Assembly: GCA_003566995.1 (NCBI GenBank)
Contig: PXBG01000099.1
Location: 1-33,946, forward strand
Length of the DNA stretch: 33,946 nt
Reading direction: 5' to 3'
Source of the DNA: Syntrophobacteraceae bacterium
GTDB taxonomy: Bacteria; Desulfobacterota; Syntrophobacteria; Syntrophobacterales; Syntrophobacteraceae
Part shown: positions 1 to 9,300 of the stretch, piece by piece
How positions within the stretch are numbered: the stretch's first letter is position 1
Layout of the letters: every line of letters starts with the position of its first letter
Notes under the pieces: generated by a model
Told to the model about the DNA's origin: nothing
Databases searched by the model: none
Seen by the model: only the letters and a program-made list of their open reading frames with translations
Program-made: the position numbers and the translations under genes

Positions 1-1445
1 CCCATGTCCCCCACGTGGTCTGCGCGGAGGATGGTGTCCCGGTCATGTTCCACCACAATCACCGTGTTCCCCTCGTCGCGCAGCCTGAAGAGAATGTGGA
101 GAAGACGGTGATGATCCCTCATGTGAAGCCCCACGCTGGGCTCATCGAGCACGTAGAGAACTCCCGAAAGGGAGGAGGTGACCTGCCGGGCGATGCGCAA
201 ACGCTGCACTTCTCCACCCGATAAGGTTGGGGTTGCCCTGTCAGGAGTGAGGTAGTCCAGGCCCAGTTTCTGAATGGTTGCGATTCGGTCCAGGATTTCC
301 CTGAGGGGCCGTTCGCAGATGGTTTGATCCACTGGGGTGAGGGGAAGGGAGGAAATCCATGATCGAAGGGCGCCCATGGATTTGTTCAGGACCTGGTCGA
401 TGGTCAAGCCGTGGAGACGCACCGATCGTGCAGCCTCATTGAAACGTGATCCTCCGCATTTGCCACAGGAGTATGCGGGGTCAGGGAAGGAATCCTCCTC
501 ATGTTCCTCCGGTTCATTGGCAAGGAGGGGATGGTTTTTTCCTGAGGTTTTGCCTGCAGAGGGCGGAGGGGATTTTTTGGGGTCTGAGGCGGTGCCCAGT
601 CCGCTGCAGGCTTCACAGGCACCCTTGGGGTGATGAAAGGAAAAGAGGCTGGGAGCGGGCTTTTCAAAAAGAGTTTTGCAGGTGGGGCATTGAAGGGTTT
701 CGCTGTATTTCTTTTCATGACCTGCCAGGTGAAAAAGTTTCACGGTTCCGTCAGACTTCTTGAGTGCGAGTTCCAAAGCCTCCATGAGACGCTGGCGATC
801 ATTTGGCCGGAGCACCAGGCGGTCAATGACGACTTCCAGGTTGTAGCTGGTGCGCCTGGGAAGGGAAGGAAGGGGATCGAGGTGATGGACATGGCCTTCA
901 AAACGAATGCGCGCATACCCTTCTTTTCTCAGGGCCTGGAGCGTGTTGGACAGAGAGGCGGACTTCACCTTCTCAACGGGTGCCAACACCAGGAACCTGC
1001 TCCCTTCATCCCAGTGTTCAAAAAGGTCCTGTGCCATTTGGGGCACGGTGAAAGCCTGGAGGGACTGGTCACATTCGGAGCAGTGTGTTTTGCCGAGGTG
1101 TGTGAACAGAATCCTCAGATGATCGAGGATTTCCGAGAGGGTGCCCACCGTTGATCGAGGCCCTTGACTGAACCCTTTTTGCTCCAGGGCTATGGCGGGG
1201 CTCAAACCTTCGATGGAATCCACATCCACGGGCGTCGCATTTTGCAGGAAGAGCCTGGCCTGCGTGGAAAGACTTTCCACATAGCGTCTCCTCCCCTCGG
1301 CGAAGAGGGTGTCAAAGGCCAGGGAAGATTTGCCCGACCCGCTGACGCCCGTGATCACGATGAACCGGCCTTTGGGAAGGGAAAGGTCAAAATTCTTCAG
1401 GTTGTGCTGGCGGGCTCCCCGAATGACAATGTGGTCTGAAGTCAT
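1..1445 (-). CDS. uvrA: UvrA excinuclease ABC subunit A, N-terminal 481 residues (runs off left edge)
   Basis: UvrA is the DNA-damage-scanning ATPase of nucleotide excision repair; it loads UvrB. The translation from the ATG at 1445 shows Walker A GVSGSGKSS (33-41), the RRRYVESLS stretch, the UvrB-binding region (about 130-250), a zinc module with paired CxxC (C253/C256 and C277/C280), a second CxxC at C327/C330, the ABC signature LSGGEVQRLRIA (408-419) and Walker B YVLDEPSVGLH. The start overlaps the pdxA stop as ATGA, so translation is probably coupled. The stretch between the zinc module and the second CxxC is only about 46 residues, rich in Pro, Ser and acidic residues, much shorter than in E. 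coli UvrA. The C-terminal half lies outside the window, so a full-length or duplicated form cannot be judged. Confidence 0.95.
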   Translation of the reverse strand, partial: MTSDHIVIRGARQHNLKNFDLSLPKGRFIVITGVSGSGKSSLAFDTLFAEGRRRYVESLSTQARLFLQNATPVDVDSIEGLSPAIALEQKGFSQGPRSTVGTLSEILDHLRILFTHLGKTHCSECDQSLQAFTVPQMAQDLFEHWDEGSRFLVLAPVEKVKSASLSNTLQALRKEGYARIRFEGHVHHLDPLPSLPRRTSYNLEVVIDRLVLRPNDRQRLMEALELALKKSDGTVKLFHLAGHEKKYSETLQCPTCKTLFEKPAPSLFSFHHPKGACEACSGLGTASDPKKSPPPSAGKTSGKNHPLLANEPEEHEEDSFPDPAYSCGKCGGSRFNEAARSVRLHGLTIDQVLNKSMGALRSWISSLPLTPVDQTICERPLREILDRIATIQKLGLDYLTPDRATPTLSGGEVQRLRIARQVTSSLSGVLYVLDEPSVGLHMRDHHRLLHILFRLRDEGNTVIVVEHDRDTILRADHVGDM

Positions 1446-2521
1446 GCTGTGTCATTCCGGGGTGGGGGATCTGGATGGCTAGCTTTTGCGCGGTTGCGGT
1501 TGGCAGACATTTGGGCGGCCAGCTCAATGGCGGCGGTGAGACTCACAGGGCTGGCCCGGCCCGTTCCCGAGATGTCGTAGGCGGTGCCATGGTCGACGGA
1601 CGTTCGAACCACCGGGAGCCCCAGGCTGATGTTCACGCCATCTTCAAAGTGCACCAGCTTCAGGGGGATGAGCCCTTGATCGTGGTACATGGCCACCACC
1701 GCGTCAAAATCTCCCTGAAAAGCCCTGTAAAACACCGTGTCCGGGGGGTGGGGGCCGCTCACAAGGAAACTGGCCTGCTCAAGCCTCTGGAGTGCGGGCC
1801 CGATGATTTCCAGTTCTTCCCTGCCGAACCTTGCATTTTCTCCGGCGTGGGGGTTGAGGCCCGCCACGGCGATGCGAGGGAAAGGAATGCCGAAGTCCCT
1901 TTTCAGTGCTTCTGCCGTGATGAGAACGGTTTTGCTGACGAGGGCTTCGGTGATGAGGGCGGGCACACGGGCAAGAGATTCATGAACGGTGACCAGGGAG
2001 ACTCTCAGCTTTGAACCGGCCAGCATCATCACCACATGGGGGGAACGGGTGAGACTCTGAATGAATTCCGTGTGACCCGGAAAGGAGAAGCCGCTGCGGT
2101 GCAGGGCTCCTTTGTTGACGGGGCACGTGCAAAGGGCGTCTGTCTTCTCATCCATGGTCCACCGGGTTGCCATGCGAATGTTCTCAATGGTTGCACGGCA
2201 CGCGTTTTCCGATGGGTTTCCGTAGGGAATGTCCTTGTCTTCAAGGTGGGAGGTGGGATGAAGGAAAAGATGGTTTGAGGGATTCTCCCGGGGCAGTTCC
2301 CCTGGGTCCCCGATCAGTTCCAGCCGAAGGGGGCTTTTCAGCAAATGGATGGCTCTTCGCAGGGCCCTTTCGTCTCCCAGAACCACGGGCAGAATGCCCC
2401 GAAAAAGCCGGGAGTCTTGCCATGCTTTCACGATGATTTCCGGGCCCACTCCGCAGGGGTCTCCCATGGTGACGGCGATTCTCCGTATTTTCCTCCAGGG
2501 GTTTTGGGGCGTTTGGAGCAT
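1442..2521 (-). CDS. pdxA: 4-hydroxythreonine-4-phosphate dehydrogenase
   Basis: PdxA oxidises 4-phosphohydroxy-L-threonine in the DXP-dependent pyridoxal 5'-phosphate pathway (cytoplasm, NAD- and metal-dependent). The 359-residue product has the N-terminal GDPCGVGPEI motif (20-29), PVNK (134-137), GHTEF (149-153), NPHAGE (224-229) and MYHDQG (278-283). Histidines H180, H225 and H280 fall at the 45- and 55-residue spacing of the E. coli metal ligands. The length is slightly above the usual 330 because of a charged, Pro-rich C-terminal tail. The ATG at 2521 follows a GGAGAAAGG-type RBS. The stop overlaps the uvrA start by 4 nt. A 172-bp spacer separates it from nadA upstream, so it may have its own promoter, though none is convincing. 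Confidence 0.95.
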   Translation of the reverse strand: MLQTPQNPWRKIRRIAVTMGDPCGVGPEIIVKAWQDSRLFRGILPVVLGDERALRRAIHLLKSPLRLELIGDPGELPRENPSNHLFLHPTSHLEDKDIPYGNPSENACRATIENIRMATRWTMDEKTDALCTCPVNKGALHRSGFSFPGHTEFIQSLTRSPHVVMMLAGSKLRVSLVTVHESLARVPALITEALVSKTVLITAEALKRDFGIPFPRIAVAGLNPHAGENARFGREELEIIGPALQRLEQASFLVSGPHPPDTVFYRAFQGDFDAVVAMYHDQGLIPLKLVHFEDGVNISLGLPVVRTSVDHGTAYDISGTGRASPVSLTAAIELAAQMSANRNRAKASHPDPPPRNDTA

Positions 2522-2693
2522 GGGTGACCTTTCTCCGGTCTCATTTCTCTGAATGTGCGCCCTTGCAGGGAATCATGTGGCTTTTCGCCTGCGACCCCCG
2601 AAGGGGACAGCCCCTTGGTAAAAGAGTCTCACTCATGGGGCGGTTCCCCGGAATTTGACCTGGAACGCACATGACAACCCCTCCCAAGGGTTT

Positions 2694-3605
2694 TCAGCTG
2701 CTGATGCGCAGCATCATCTCCACCGCTTTCAGGGCCCTGATTCTCACTTCTTCCGGAACCTGAATTCTGGGCTCCAGGGTTTCCAGGGCACGCAGCACAT
2801 CTTCAAGGGATGTTTTTGCCATGTCAGCACAGACCATCCTGGGTGAAGCCCCATAGAATTCCTTGTGGGGATTCATTTTCTTCATGGAGTAGAGAATGCC
2901 TCTTTCCGTACCGATGATGAAGGACTTGCGGGAACTTTCCTTGACGAAGCGGATCATTCCCGATGTGCTGGTGACCTCATGGGCCAGGTCGAGAATCTCG
3001 GGAGGGCATTCGGGATGGGCAAGGAAAATGGCCTCGGGGTGGGCCTCCTGTTGAGCCCGCACTTCCTCCACGGTCAAATGGTGGTGGATGGGGCAATAGC
3101 CCTCCCAGTGCAGGACTTTCTTTTTGGTGTGTCTTGCGGTGTATTTGGCCAGGTTCTGGTCCGGGGCCATATAGACGGTGTCCGAGTCCCTGAATGATTC
3201 CACCACTTGTATGGAATTGGCGGACGTGCAGCACACGGTGCTTTCGGCCTTGACCGTGGCAGTGGAGTTCACATAGGTCACAATGGGAACGCCGGGGTGT
3301 TGGGCTCGAACGGCCGCCACATCGGCAGCAGTGATCATGTCCGCCATGGGGCAGCCTGCGTCAAGGCGAGGCAGCAGGACTGTTTTGTTCGGGTTCAAAA
3401 TGGCTGCCGTTTCCGCCATGAATTCCACACCGCAAAAGACGATGACCTCCGCGTCGGTGTTGGCTGCCTCCCGGCTCAGTTCCAGGGAATCTCCCGTAAT
3501 GTCCGCAAGGTCCTGAATGTGGGGGGGCTGATAGTTGTGAGCCAGGAGGATGGCCTTTCGATCACGTTTGAGCTGGACAATGCGATGGGCGATGTTTGAA
3601 GTCAT
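2694..3605 (-). CDS. nadA: Quinolinate synthase A
   Basis: NadA condenses iminoaspartate with dihydroxyacetone phosphate to quinolinate in de novo NAD synthesis, using an oxygen-sensitive [4Fe-4S] cluster. The 303-residue protein begins with the typical ILLAHNYQ segment and has C85 (GCPMADM), C171 (GYCPIHH) and C259 (MVCADM). These are spaced about 86-88 residues apart, matching the three cluster ligands of structurally known NadA proteins. HPECPPE around C200 is a further conserved block. The ATG at 3605 is 12 nt downstream of the lolA stop on the same strand, with AGGAT as a plausible RBS. No nadB or nadC lies in the window, so the iminoaspartate source is encoded elsewhere. Confidence 0.95.
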   Translation of the reverse strand: MTSNIAHRIVQLKRDRKAILLAHNYQPPHIQDLADITGDSLELSREAANTDAEVIVFCGVEFMAETAAILNPNKTVLLPRLDAGCPMADMITAADVAAVRAQHPGVPIVTYVNSTATVKAESTVCCTSANSIQVVESFRDSDTVYMAPDQNLAKYTARHTKKKVLHWEGYCPIHHHLTVEEVRAQQEAHPEAIFLAHPECPPEILDLAHEVTSTSGMIRFVKESSRKSFIIGTERGILYSMKKMNPHKEFYGASPRMVCADMAKTSLEDVLRALETLEPRIQVPEEVRIRALKAVEMMLRISS

Positions 3606-3617
3606 AGATATATCCTG

Positions 3618-4349
3618 TTACCTCAAAAGTTGCTTTTTCAGTTCCTCTATTTCGGCCGATGACAGTTGCCTGCCCTCCAGGTCAAGAACGATGGTGGAAG
3701 GAGGAATTTCAAGCTGAAACATGCGGGGATCAATGGAAGACTTGGAGTGCTGATCTTCCAGGGAGATGATGTTGATATTTCCCATGGCGTCATGACTTTC
3801 AATTTTTTCGATGCGGTGGGAATCCAGGTCGACCCACAGGAAAAGATAGCGAATGCTGGGGTCCTGGGCTTTGGGAATAAGGCGCAGGACGGCCGTCTCA
3901 TGGGTGCTCATTCGCGATTCAAGAGTGACATCGAAATTTTTCCTGAGCTCCACGAAGCCGTCAAAGAAAGTTTGTGCCAAAGGGGATGAAAAAAGGGCTT
4001 TGGAGTCGAACAATGAAAGTTGCCTGTCCCCGGGGACATGGAGCCATGCCAGTTGTTCATTGGCCACGAAAACCTGTTCTTCGGGGGTCTCGTATTCCCA
4101 GCGCATTTGCCGGGGCTTCTGGTAGTGAAGGGTGCCCGTGGCTTCGGTGGTCATGGTGCGTGCCACGGCGGAGGTGGTGACCTGATGAAACCGGGCCGTG
4201 AAGGATTCAATCCCCTGGTAATACTCCTCTGTCTGCCTCAGCAGCTCACTCATGGAAATGGACGGGTGTGCATGGAGCAGGAAAGGGTTGAACAGGAGCA
4301 TTGCTGCGACCATGTAAATGGTTCTTTTGACCATGTTGTGTGTTTTCAT
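3618..4349 (-). CDS. lolA: Outer-membrane lipoprotein carrier LolA
   Basis: LolA is the periplasmic chaperone that ferries lipoproteins from LolCDE to the outer membrane. The 243-residue product from the ATG at 4349 has a basic N terminus, a hydrophobic segment (TIYMVAAMLLFNPFLL) and a likely signal-peptidase site after LHA near residue 29. The mature part shows the LolA pattern: 'YYQGIESFTARFHQ', then 'GTLHYQKPRQMRWEYETPEEQ', and a C-terminal strand ending near 'VLDLEGR'. A longer reading frame opens at a TTG at 4427, but the GGAG six bases before 4349 and the signal peptide fix the ATG. The gene lies between ftsK and nadA. Identity is by motif and signal peptide only; LolA sequences are divergent. 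Confidence 0.85.
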   Translation of the reverse strand: MKTHNMVKRTIYMVAAMLLFNPFLLHAHPSISMSELLRQTEEYYQGIESFTARFHQVTTSAVARTMTTEATGTLHYQKPRQMRWEYETPEEQVFVANEQLAWLHVPGDRQLSLFDSKALFSSPLAQTFFDGFVELRKNFDVTLESRMSTHETAVLRLIPKAQDPSIRYLFLWVDLDSHRIEKIESHDAMGNINIISLEDQHSKSSIDPRMFQLEIPPSTIVLDLEGRQLSSAEIEELKKQLLR

Positions 4350-4423
4350 GAATCTCTCCATGCCCTTACCCGGGGCAAAGGGAAAAATGTGTTTTGTGGC
4401 ACCGAAGGGTTCATGTGGGGGTC

Positions 4424-6658
4424 TCAATTGCCCAAGACCTCTCTGGGCTTGATGCCGTCCGAAGCACCCACGATGCCTTGCTGTTCCATCATTTCAATCA
4501 TCCGCGCTGCGCGGTTGTACCCCACACGCAAGCGCCTCTGCAGCATGGAAATGGAGGCCTGGCGGGTTTCCAGGACCAGCTGCACGGCTTCTTCGTATTT
4601 TTCATCCAGCTCATCGGAATTCATTTCTCCCTCGGAGGATTTTTCTTCGAAATCCACGCGATCACTCAGGGGGTCTTCTCCCAGTTGCTGCACCTTCCAG
4701 AATTCCGTGACGCGCTGAACTTCTGCGTCGGACACGAAGGCTCCGTGGATTCGCTGGAGTTTCGCCGTGCCAGGTGGAACAAATAGCATATCTCCCGATC
4801 CAAGCAAAGTCTCTGCTCCACTGCCATCCAGGATGGTCCTGGAGTCCACCCGGGACGAGACCTGGAAGGAGATTCGGGTGGGAATGTTGGCTTTGATGAT
4901 GCCCGTGAGCACATCCACCGATGGGCGCTGAGTGGCCAGGATGAGATGAATTCCGCATGCTCGGGCCATTTGGGCCAGACGGGTGATGGATTCTTCCACT
5001 TCCCTTGAAGCGACCATCATGAGATCCGCGAGTTCGTCAATGATGATCACAATGAAGGGAAGCCTGTGATGCGCCAGGGATGGCTCCTCCTCAACGGGTG
5101 TTTCATTGTGAACAGCCGCTTCCTTTTCTTTCTCGATGACCCGATTATAGCTTTCGATGTTCCTCACGTTCTTTTCCGCCAGGAGCTTGTACCGAAGTTC
5201 CATCTCTTCAACGGCCCATCGCAAAGCCCTGGTGGCTTTTTTGGCATCGGTGACCACTGGATGGACCAGGTGTGGAATTCCTTCGTAGGAACTCAGTTCA
5301 ATGCGTTTGGGGTCGATGAGCAACAGGCGGACGTCTTCGGGAACATTGCGGTAAAGGAGGCTTGTGAGAAGGGCGTTGATGCACACACTCTTTCCTGTGC
5401 CCGTGGCCCCTGCAATGAGAAGATGGGGCATTTTTGCCAGGTTGGCGATCACTGGCCGCCCCGTGATGTCCTTCCCAAGGACGATGGTCAGTCTTGCGGA
5501 AGTGTCCCAGAATGCTTTCGATTCAACCACATCCCTCATGGACACCAGTTCGCGGATGTCGTTGGGAACTTCGATGCCGATGGCAGCCTTTCCGGGAATG
5601 GGTGCCACCACTCGAATGCTGACAGCTTTGAGGGCCATGGACAAGTCGTCGGACAGAGAGACGATTCGGCTGATTTTGATGCCCGGAGCCGGTGCGTATT
5701 CATACATGGTGATCACCGGCCCAGGAAGAATGTCCACCACTTCACCCTGAACCCCGAAATCTCTCAGCTTTTCCTGAAGCACTTTGGCGTTGCTTTCCAG
5801 CGTGGCCGGGTCAAAGCTTTGAGTTTTGGTCTCATGGTTTTCAAGGAGGTCCAAAGGTGGAAGGACATATTCCCCGGGCTTTGGCGCCGGCAATTGAAGG
5901 GAGGGTTTTTCATCGCTGACCAGGCTTGGAGGTGGCTCACCTTGCTCTCCGTAATCGACCTCCAAAGCATCACCCGTTTCCACAAGTTCCCTTGAGCCGT
6001 TGCCTGAAGATTTCTTCTTCTTGCGAGGGTGAGTTGCACCTCTTCTCACGTTCGGGTCTCTGTTCAGGGATTTCTGCCTGTTGAATTTTTGAGACAGCGT
6101 CTGAGAGAAAAATTTTGTGCTTTTCGCCGTGGCTTCATAAAGTCCCTGTGACAGGGATTTGAGGGTGAGGGGTGTGGAGAGGAGCAGGGAGATGAAGAAT
6201 GCGCCGAAAAGTAAAACATGGGTGCCGATGGCGTAAAGCCGGGCCAAAAGCCAATGGCCAAGGATGGATCCAATCTCGCCGCCTGAAGGCACTTCCCCGC
6301 CACTGATGGCAACCTTGGGAAAGTGTATGGAAAAGAGCGTCATGAGGGTCAGGATGAAAAGACCGATTCCCAGAGCCTGCAAGCGACCATGGGGGAGAAT
6401 GGCCTTTCCGCTGAAAAGGGACCAGCTCACCCAGAAACCAAGAATTGAAAAGGAGAAGGATGCCATTCCAAAAAGGAAATATAAAATCCAGGCGATGTGG
6501 GCCCCCACCACTCCTACCCAGTTTTCAGGGGGGCGCTCCACGGAGGAAGCATTGAAGAGGGTCAGATCGGAAGGATGAAAAGACGCCAGGCTGAAAAACA
6601 GAAGGAGCGTGACGGTGAAAACACACAGGGCACGAATTTCATATTTTTTTTGATCCAC
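4424..6658 (-). CDS. ftsK: FtsK/SpoIIIE DNA translocase
   Basis: FtsK pumps chromosome ends through the closing septum and activates XerCD at dif. The 744-residue protein has about four membrane segments (roughly residues 9-26, 55-80, 96-112 and 144-162), a charged linker of about 100 residues (with an RKKKK patch), then the RecA-like motor. The motor shows Walker A GATGTGKS (417-424), the LLLIDPKRIELS block, Walker B VIIIDELADLMM and 'ARACGIHLILATQRPS'. It ends in a winged-helix gamma domain (DELDEKYEEAVQLV... to VLGN) that reads polar KOPS sites. I chose the GTG at 6658 because a GGAGGG lies 8 nt upstream; another in-frame GTG at 6685 has no RBS. The linker is short, as in SpoIIIE-sized family members. 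Confidence 0.95.
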   Translation of the reverse strand: MDQKKYEIRALCVFTVTLLLFFSLASFHPSDLTLFNASSVERPPENWVGVVGAHIAWILYFLFGMASFSFSILGFWVSWSLFSGKAILPHGRLQALGIGLFILTLMTLFSIHFPKVAISGGEVPSGGEIGSILGHWLLARLYAIGTHVLLFGAFFISLLLSTPLTLKSLSQGLYEATAKSTKFFSQTLSQKFNRQKSLNRDPNVRRGATHPRKKKKSSGNGSRELVETGDALEVDYGEQGEPPPSLVSDEKPSLQLPAPKPGEYVLPPLDLLENHETKTQSFDPATLESNAKVLQEKLRDFGVQGEVVDILPGPVITMYEYAPAPGIKISRIVSLSDDLSMALKAVSIRVVAPIPGKAAIGIEVPNDIRELVSMRDVVESKAFWDTSARLTIVLGKDITGRPVIANLAKMPHLLIAGATGTGKSVCINALLTSLLYRNVPEDVRLLLIDPKRIELSSYEGIPHLVHPVVTDAKKATRALRWAVEEMELRYKLLAEKNVRNIESYNRVIEKEKEAAVHNETPVEEEPSLAHHRLPFIVIIIDELADLMMVASREVEESITRLAQMARACGIHLILATQRPSVDVLTGIIKANIPTRISFQVSSRVDSRTILDGSGAETLLGSGDMLFVPPGTAKLQRIHGAFVSDAEVQRVTEFWKVQQLGEDPLSDRVDFEEKSSEGEMNSDELDEKYEEAVQLVLETRQASISMLQRRLRVGYNRAARMIEMMEQQGIVGASDGIKPREVLGN

Positions 6659-6722
6659 AGATACACCCTCCAGGTGTTGGTGCACCAGGCTTTTGAGGAT
6701 TTGTCATGTGACGGGAACTGCT

Positions 6723-8405
6723 TCAAATGTCTGTGAGAAGAACATAGATGACCGGTCTTCGGTAGAGGATTCGATTGAAAAAACGCTTCAGTTCCCGCTT
6801 GATTTCCGCTTGGAGAAGAGAGCAGTCCAGTTCGAAGTCGTCCTGAATGATTCGATGGAAGACTTCCGTGATGATGTGCTTGGCGCTGTCGAGCACTTCG
6901 GGTTTGGAGTCTTCGTGAATGAACCCCTTGCTCAGGAGGTCAGGGCCACTGAGAATGCTTCTCGTCTGTTTGTTGATCACCAGGGTGGCGATGACCAGTC
7001 CGTCCTCGGAGAGGTGCCTGCGGTCTCTCAGAACGAGACCTTCCACGTCGCCCACTCCTTTGCCGTCCACAAGTGTGCGGCCAGTCTCCACCTGTCCCAT
7101 CACCCGGGCCCCCTCTTCATCAATGGAGACGATGTGCCCGTCCTCCACGAGAAAACAGTTTTCCTGGGGAATGCCCATGGTCATGGCCAGCTGTTTGTGC
7201 TTGACCAGATGGCGGTATTCGCCATGAATGGGTATGAAATAGCGGGGTTTGACCACGCTGATGAGAGTTTTAAGCTCTTCCTGGTAGGCGTGGCCCGAAA
7301 CATGGATGTCCCGCACCTGTTCATGAATCACTTCGGCACCGTGGCGGTAGAGGCGATTGATGATGTTGTGAATGGTTCTCTCATTTCCCGGTATGAACTT
7401 GGAAGAGAGTATGACCGTGTCTCCCTGTTTGATTTTGAGTTTCTTGTGACCCTCGAAGGCCATGCGGCTGAGGGCGCTCATGGGCTCGCCCTGGCTTCCG
7501 GTGGTGAGGAGAAGCACTTGCGAGTCCGGGAGCCGATTGAGTTCCGCAAAATTGATCTCTTCCTCCGGGGGGAAATCGAGGGTGCCCAGTTGCCGTCCTA
7601 TGCGCACATTGAGCACCATGGAGCGGCCATTGAGGAGAATCCTGCGGCCGAAGGCCCGTGCCAGGTGAATCACTTGCTGAATACGGTGAAGGTTGCTCGC
7701 AAATACCGCCACCATGATTCTGCCGGTGCTGGACTGGAAGACATCCCTGAGGGTCTCGCCCACATCCCTTTCTGACAGGGTGTGGCCCGGCCGCTCCACA
7801 TTGGTGGAATCGGAAAGGAGTACTTTCACTCCCCTTTCCCCATAAGACCCGAAATGGGCAAGGTCGAACCGTTTGCCGTCAATGGGGGTGTTGTCGATCT
7901 TAAAGTCACCCGAGTGAATGACCATCCCCTGGGGAGTGTGAATGGCCAAGCCCACACCGTCGGGAATGCTGTGGCAGACCTGGATGAATTCCATGTGAAA
8001 GGGACCCAGCTCGATGGTTTCCCTGGGCAGGACGGTGTTGAGTTCTGTCCGCGTGCTGAGATTGTGTTCTTTCAGCTTTTCCTTGATGAGCGCCAGGGTG
8101 AGGGGGGTGCCATAGATGGGAATCTCAAATTCCCTGAGCAGAAAAGGTATGGCCCCAATGTGGTCTTCGTGTCCATGAGTGACCACCAATGCACGCACAT
8201 TGGCCCGCTTCTGCTTCAGGTAAGAAAAATCCGGGATGACAATGTCTATGCCAAGCATGTCGTCTTCGGGAAACATGAGCCCCGCATCGATGAGGACGAT
8301 GGTGTCGCCGTATTCCAGGACCATCATGTTGAGGCCGATTTCACCGAGGCCTCCCAAAGGGATGATCTTGAGTGGTGTTGAATTGATCTGTTCTTCTGTA
8401 ATCAT
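6723..8405 (-). CDS. rnj: Ribonuclease J
   Basis: RNase J is a metallo-beta-lactamase/beta-CASP nuclease with 5'-exonuclease and endonuclease activity in mRNA decay and RNA maturation. The 560-residue protein has LGGLGEIGLN near the N terminus, the zinc motif HGHEDH (77-82), HSGDFKID, a beta-CASP region with 'LLTTGSQGEP', and the late motifs HVSGHAYQEEL and IPIHGEYRHL, followed by a C-terminal domain of full length (family about 550-560). The start at 8405 is the only upstream ATG, though its RBS (AGGA, about 12 nt away) is weak. It lies between plsC and ftsK on the same strand. RNase J is common in Firmicutes and also occurs in Deltaproteobacteria, where it can coexist with RNase E; this window does not show which applies here. 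Confidence 0.95.
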   Translation of the reverse strand: MITEEQINSTPLKIIPLGGLGEIGLNMMVLEYGDTIVLIDAGLMFPEDDMLGIDIVIPDFSYLKQKRANVRALVVTHGHEDHIGAIPFLLREFEIPIYGTPLTLALIKEKLKEHNLSTRTELNTVLPRETIELGPFHMEFIQVCHSIPDGVGLAIHTPQGMVIHSGDFKIDNTPIDGKRFDLAHFGSYGERGVKVLLSDSTNVERPGHTLSERDVGETLRDVFQSSTGRIMVAVFASNLHRIQQVIHLARAFGRRILLNGRSMVLNVRIGRQLGTLDFPPEEEINFAELNRLPDSQVLLLTTGSQGEPMSALSRMAFEGHKKLKIKQGDTVILSSKFIPGNERTIHNIINRLYRHGAEVIHEQVRDIHVSGHAYQEELKTLISVVKPRYFIPIHGEYRHLVKHKQLAMTMGIPQENCFLVEDGHIVSIDEEGARVMGQVETGRTLVDGKGVGDVEGLVLRDRRHLSEDGLVIATLVINKQTRSILSGPDLLSKGFIHEDSKPEVLDSAKHIITEVFHRIIQDDFELDCSLLQAEIKRELKRFFNRILYRRPVIYVLLTDI

Positions 8406-8453
8406 GCGCTTGAATGTCCTGACTGGCTGGCCTGGTCTGGCCGGAAGTTCACC

Positions 8454-9185
8454 TCATGTGATCATCTTCCCACCTTCTTCCAAGGGTAAGTTTTCTCTGA
8501 TGGCCTCTCGCACGGCATCGCTCAAACTGTCCCGATCCCTGGTGGTCAGGTTTCTGGTCTCGATGGGAGCGCCGACGGCCACAAGAATGACGCCGGGATT
8601 GAGCCTCCAATCCCCCTTCTGAAGGATTCTGTGAGAGCCGCTGATGCTCACTGGCACAATGGGCTGTTGCGATTTGATGGCAAGGATGAAGCCACCCTTT
8701 TTGAAGTCCTGCAGCACTCCCGTCGCACTTCGGGTCCCCTCGGGAAAGATGACGATGGAAGTCCCTTTTTGGATCTTTTCTGCCGCCTGGTTCATGCTGC
8801 TGAAAGCTTTTCGCCGATCTCCGCGGTCGATGGGGATGTAGCCTATGGCGGACATGGCTGCGCCCAGGACGGGAATCTTGAAAAGCTCTTCCTTGGCGAG
8901 CCAGCGGAACTGGACGGGAAGTTTGGCGGACAAGGCAAAAATGTCGAACCAGCTCTGATGATTGGGTGCGTATATGTATGCCCTGCGGGGATCGATATTT
9001 TCAAGGCCCGTTATGTGCACTTGCACTCCCGCGGCCAGAAGGTTGACTTTGCTCCAGAGACGGGCGCACTTGTGAGGGCCCTCATGGCTTTTGGTGATCC
9101 GGTGGACCACCACGGCACTGACCCCCAGGAACAGGGTGGATATGAAAAGCACAACGTAGAAGAACATTGAACGAATCGTTCGCAT
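8454..9185 (-). CDS. plsC: 1-acyl-sn-glycerol-3-phosphate acyltransferase
   Basis: PlsC acylates lysophosphatidate to phosphatidate in phospholipid synthesis at the inner membrane. The 243-residue protein starts with a membrane anchor (about residues 8-27). It then has the catalytic block NHQSWFD (H76-x4-D81), block II 'GYIPIDRGDRR', block III FPEGTRS (147-153) and block IV 'IVPVSISGS'. I placed the start at the ATG at 9185, preceded by AAGGA at 5 nt. An in-frame ATG at 9278 would add 31 residues with no signal or homology and would overlap the terminator-like hairpin at 9257-9300, so it is unlikely. The gene is the first of the minus-strand run towards uvrA. Confidence 0.92.
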   Translation of the reverse strand: MRTIRSMFFYVVLFISTLFLGVSAVVVHRITKSHEGPHKCARLWSKVNLLAAGVQVHITGLENIDPRRAYIYAPNHQSWFDIFALSAKLPVQFRWLAKEELFKIPVLGAAMSAIGYIPIDRGDRRKAFSSMNQAAEKIQKGTSIVIFPEGTRSATGVLQDFKKGGFILAIKSQQPIVPVSISGSHRILQKGDWRLNPGVILVAVGAPIETRNLTTRDRDSLSDAVREAIRENLPLEEGGKMIT

Positions 9186-9256
9186 GAAATTCCTTCCCGC
9201 GCCTGGACCGCAAGATCCTCGAAGCTTCTTTTCAGAGGTCAGGCTGTGGTTGCCTG

Positions 9257-9300
9257 AAAAAAAGAGTGCCCATGGCAACTCAAGGGAAACAATGGCACCC
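9257..9300 (-). terminator. Rho-independent terminator or attenuator candidate
   Basis: On the minus strand GGGTGCCAT (9300-9292) pairs with ATGGGCACTC (9273-9264): nine pairs with one G-U and one bulged G. Seven Ts follow directly (9263-9257). The loop is 18 nt, long for a strong terminator. It sits between a minus-strand promoter and plsC, so it would stop or attenuate transcription into plsC. Confidence 0.5.

Noticed and set aside
2601-2616. Hairpin AAGGGG-ACAG-CCCCTT between nadA and pdxA as a terminator
   Set aside because: Six pairs with no U-tract on either strand; probably chance or a weak mRNA fold.
4350-4427. Longer lolA beginning at TTG 4427, overlapping the ftsK stop
   Set aside because: The GGAG RBS and signal peptide place the start at the ATG at 4349; the extension would bury the signal peptide.
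6693-7775. A 360-codon plus-strand open frame opposite rnj
   Set aside because: Antisense to a full-length RNase J with all catalytic motifs; no domain and no RBS context of its own.
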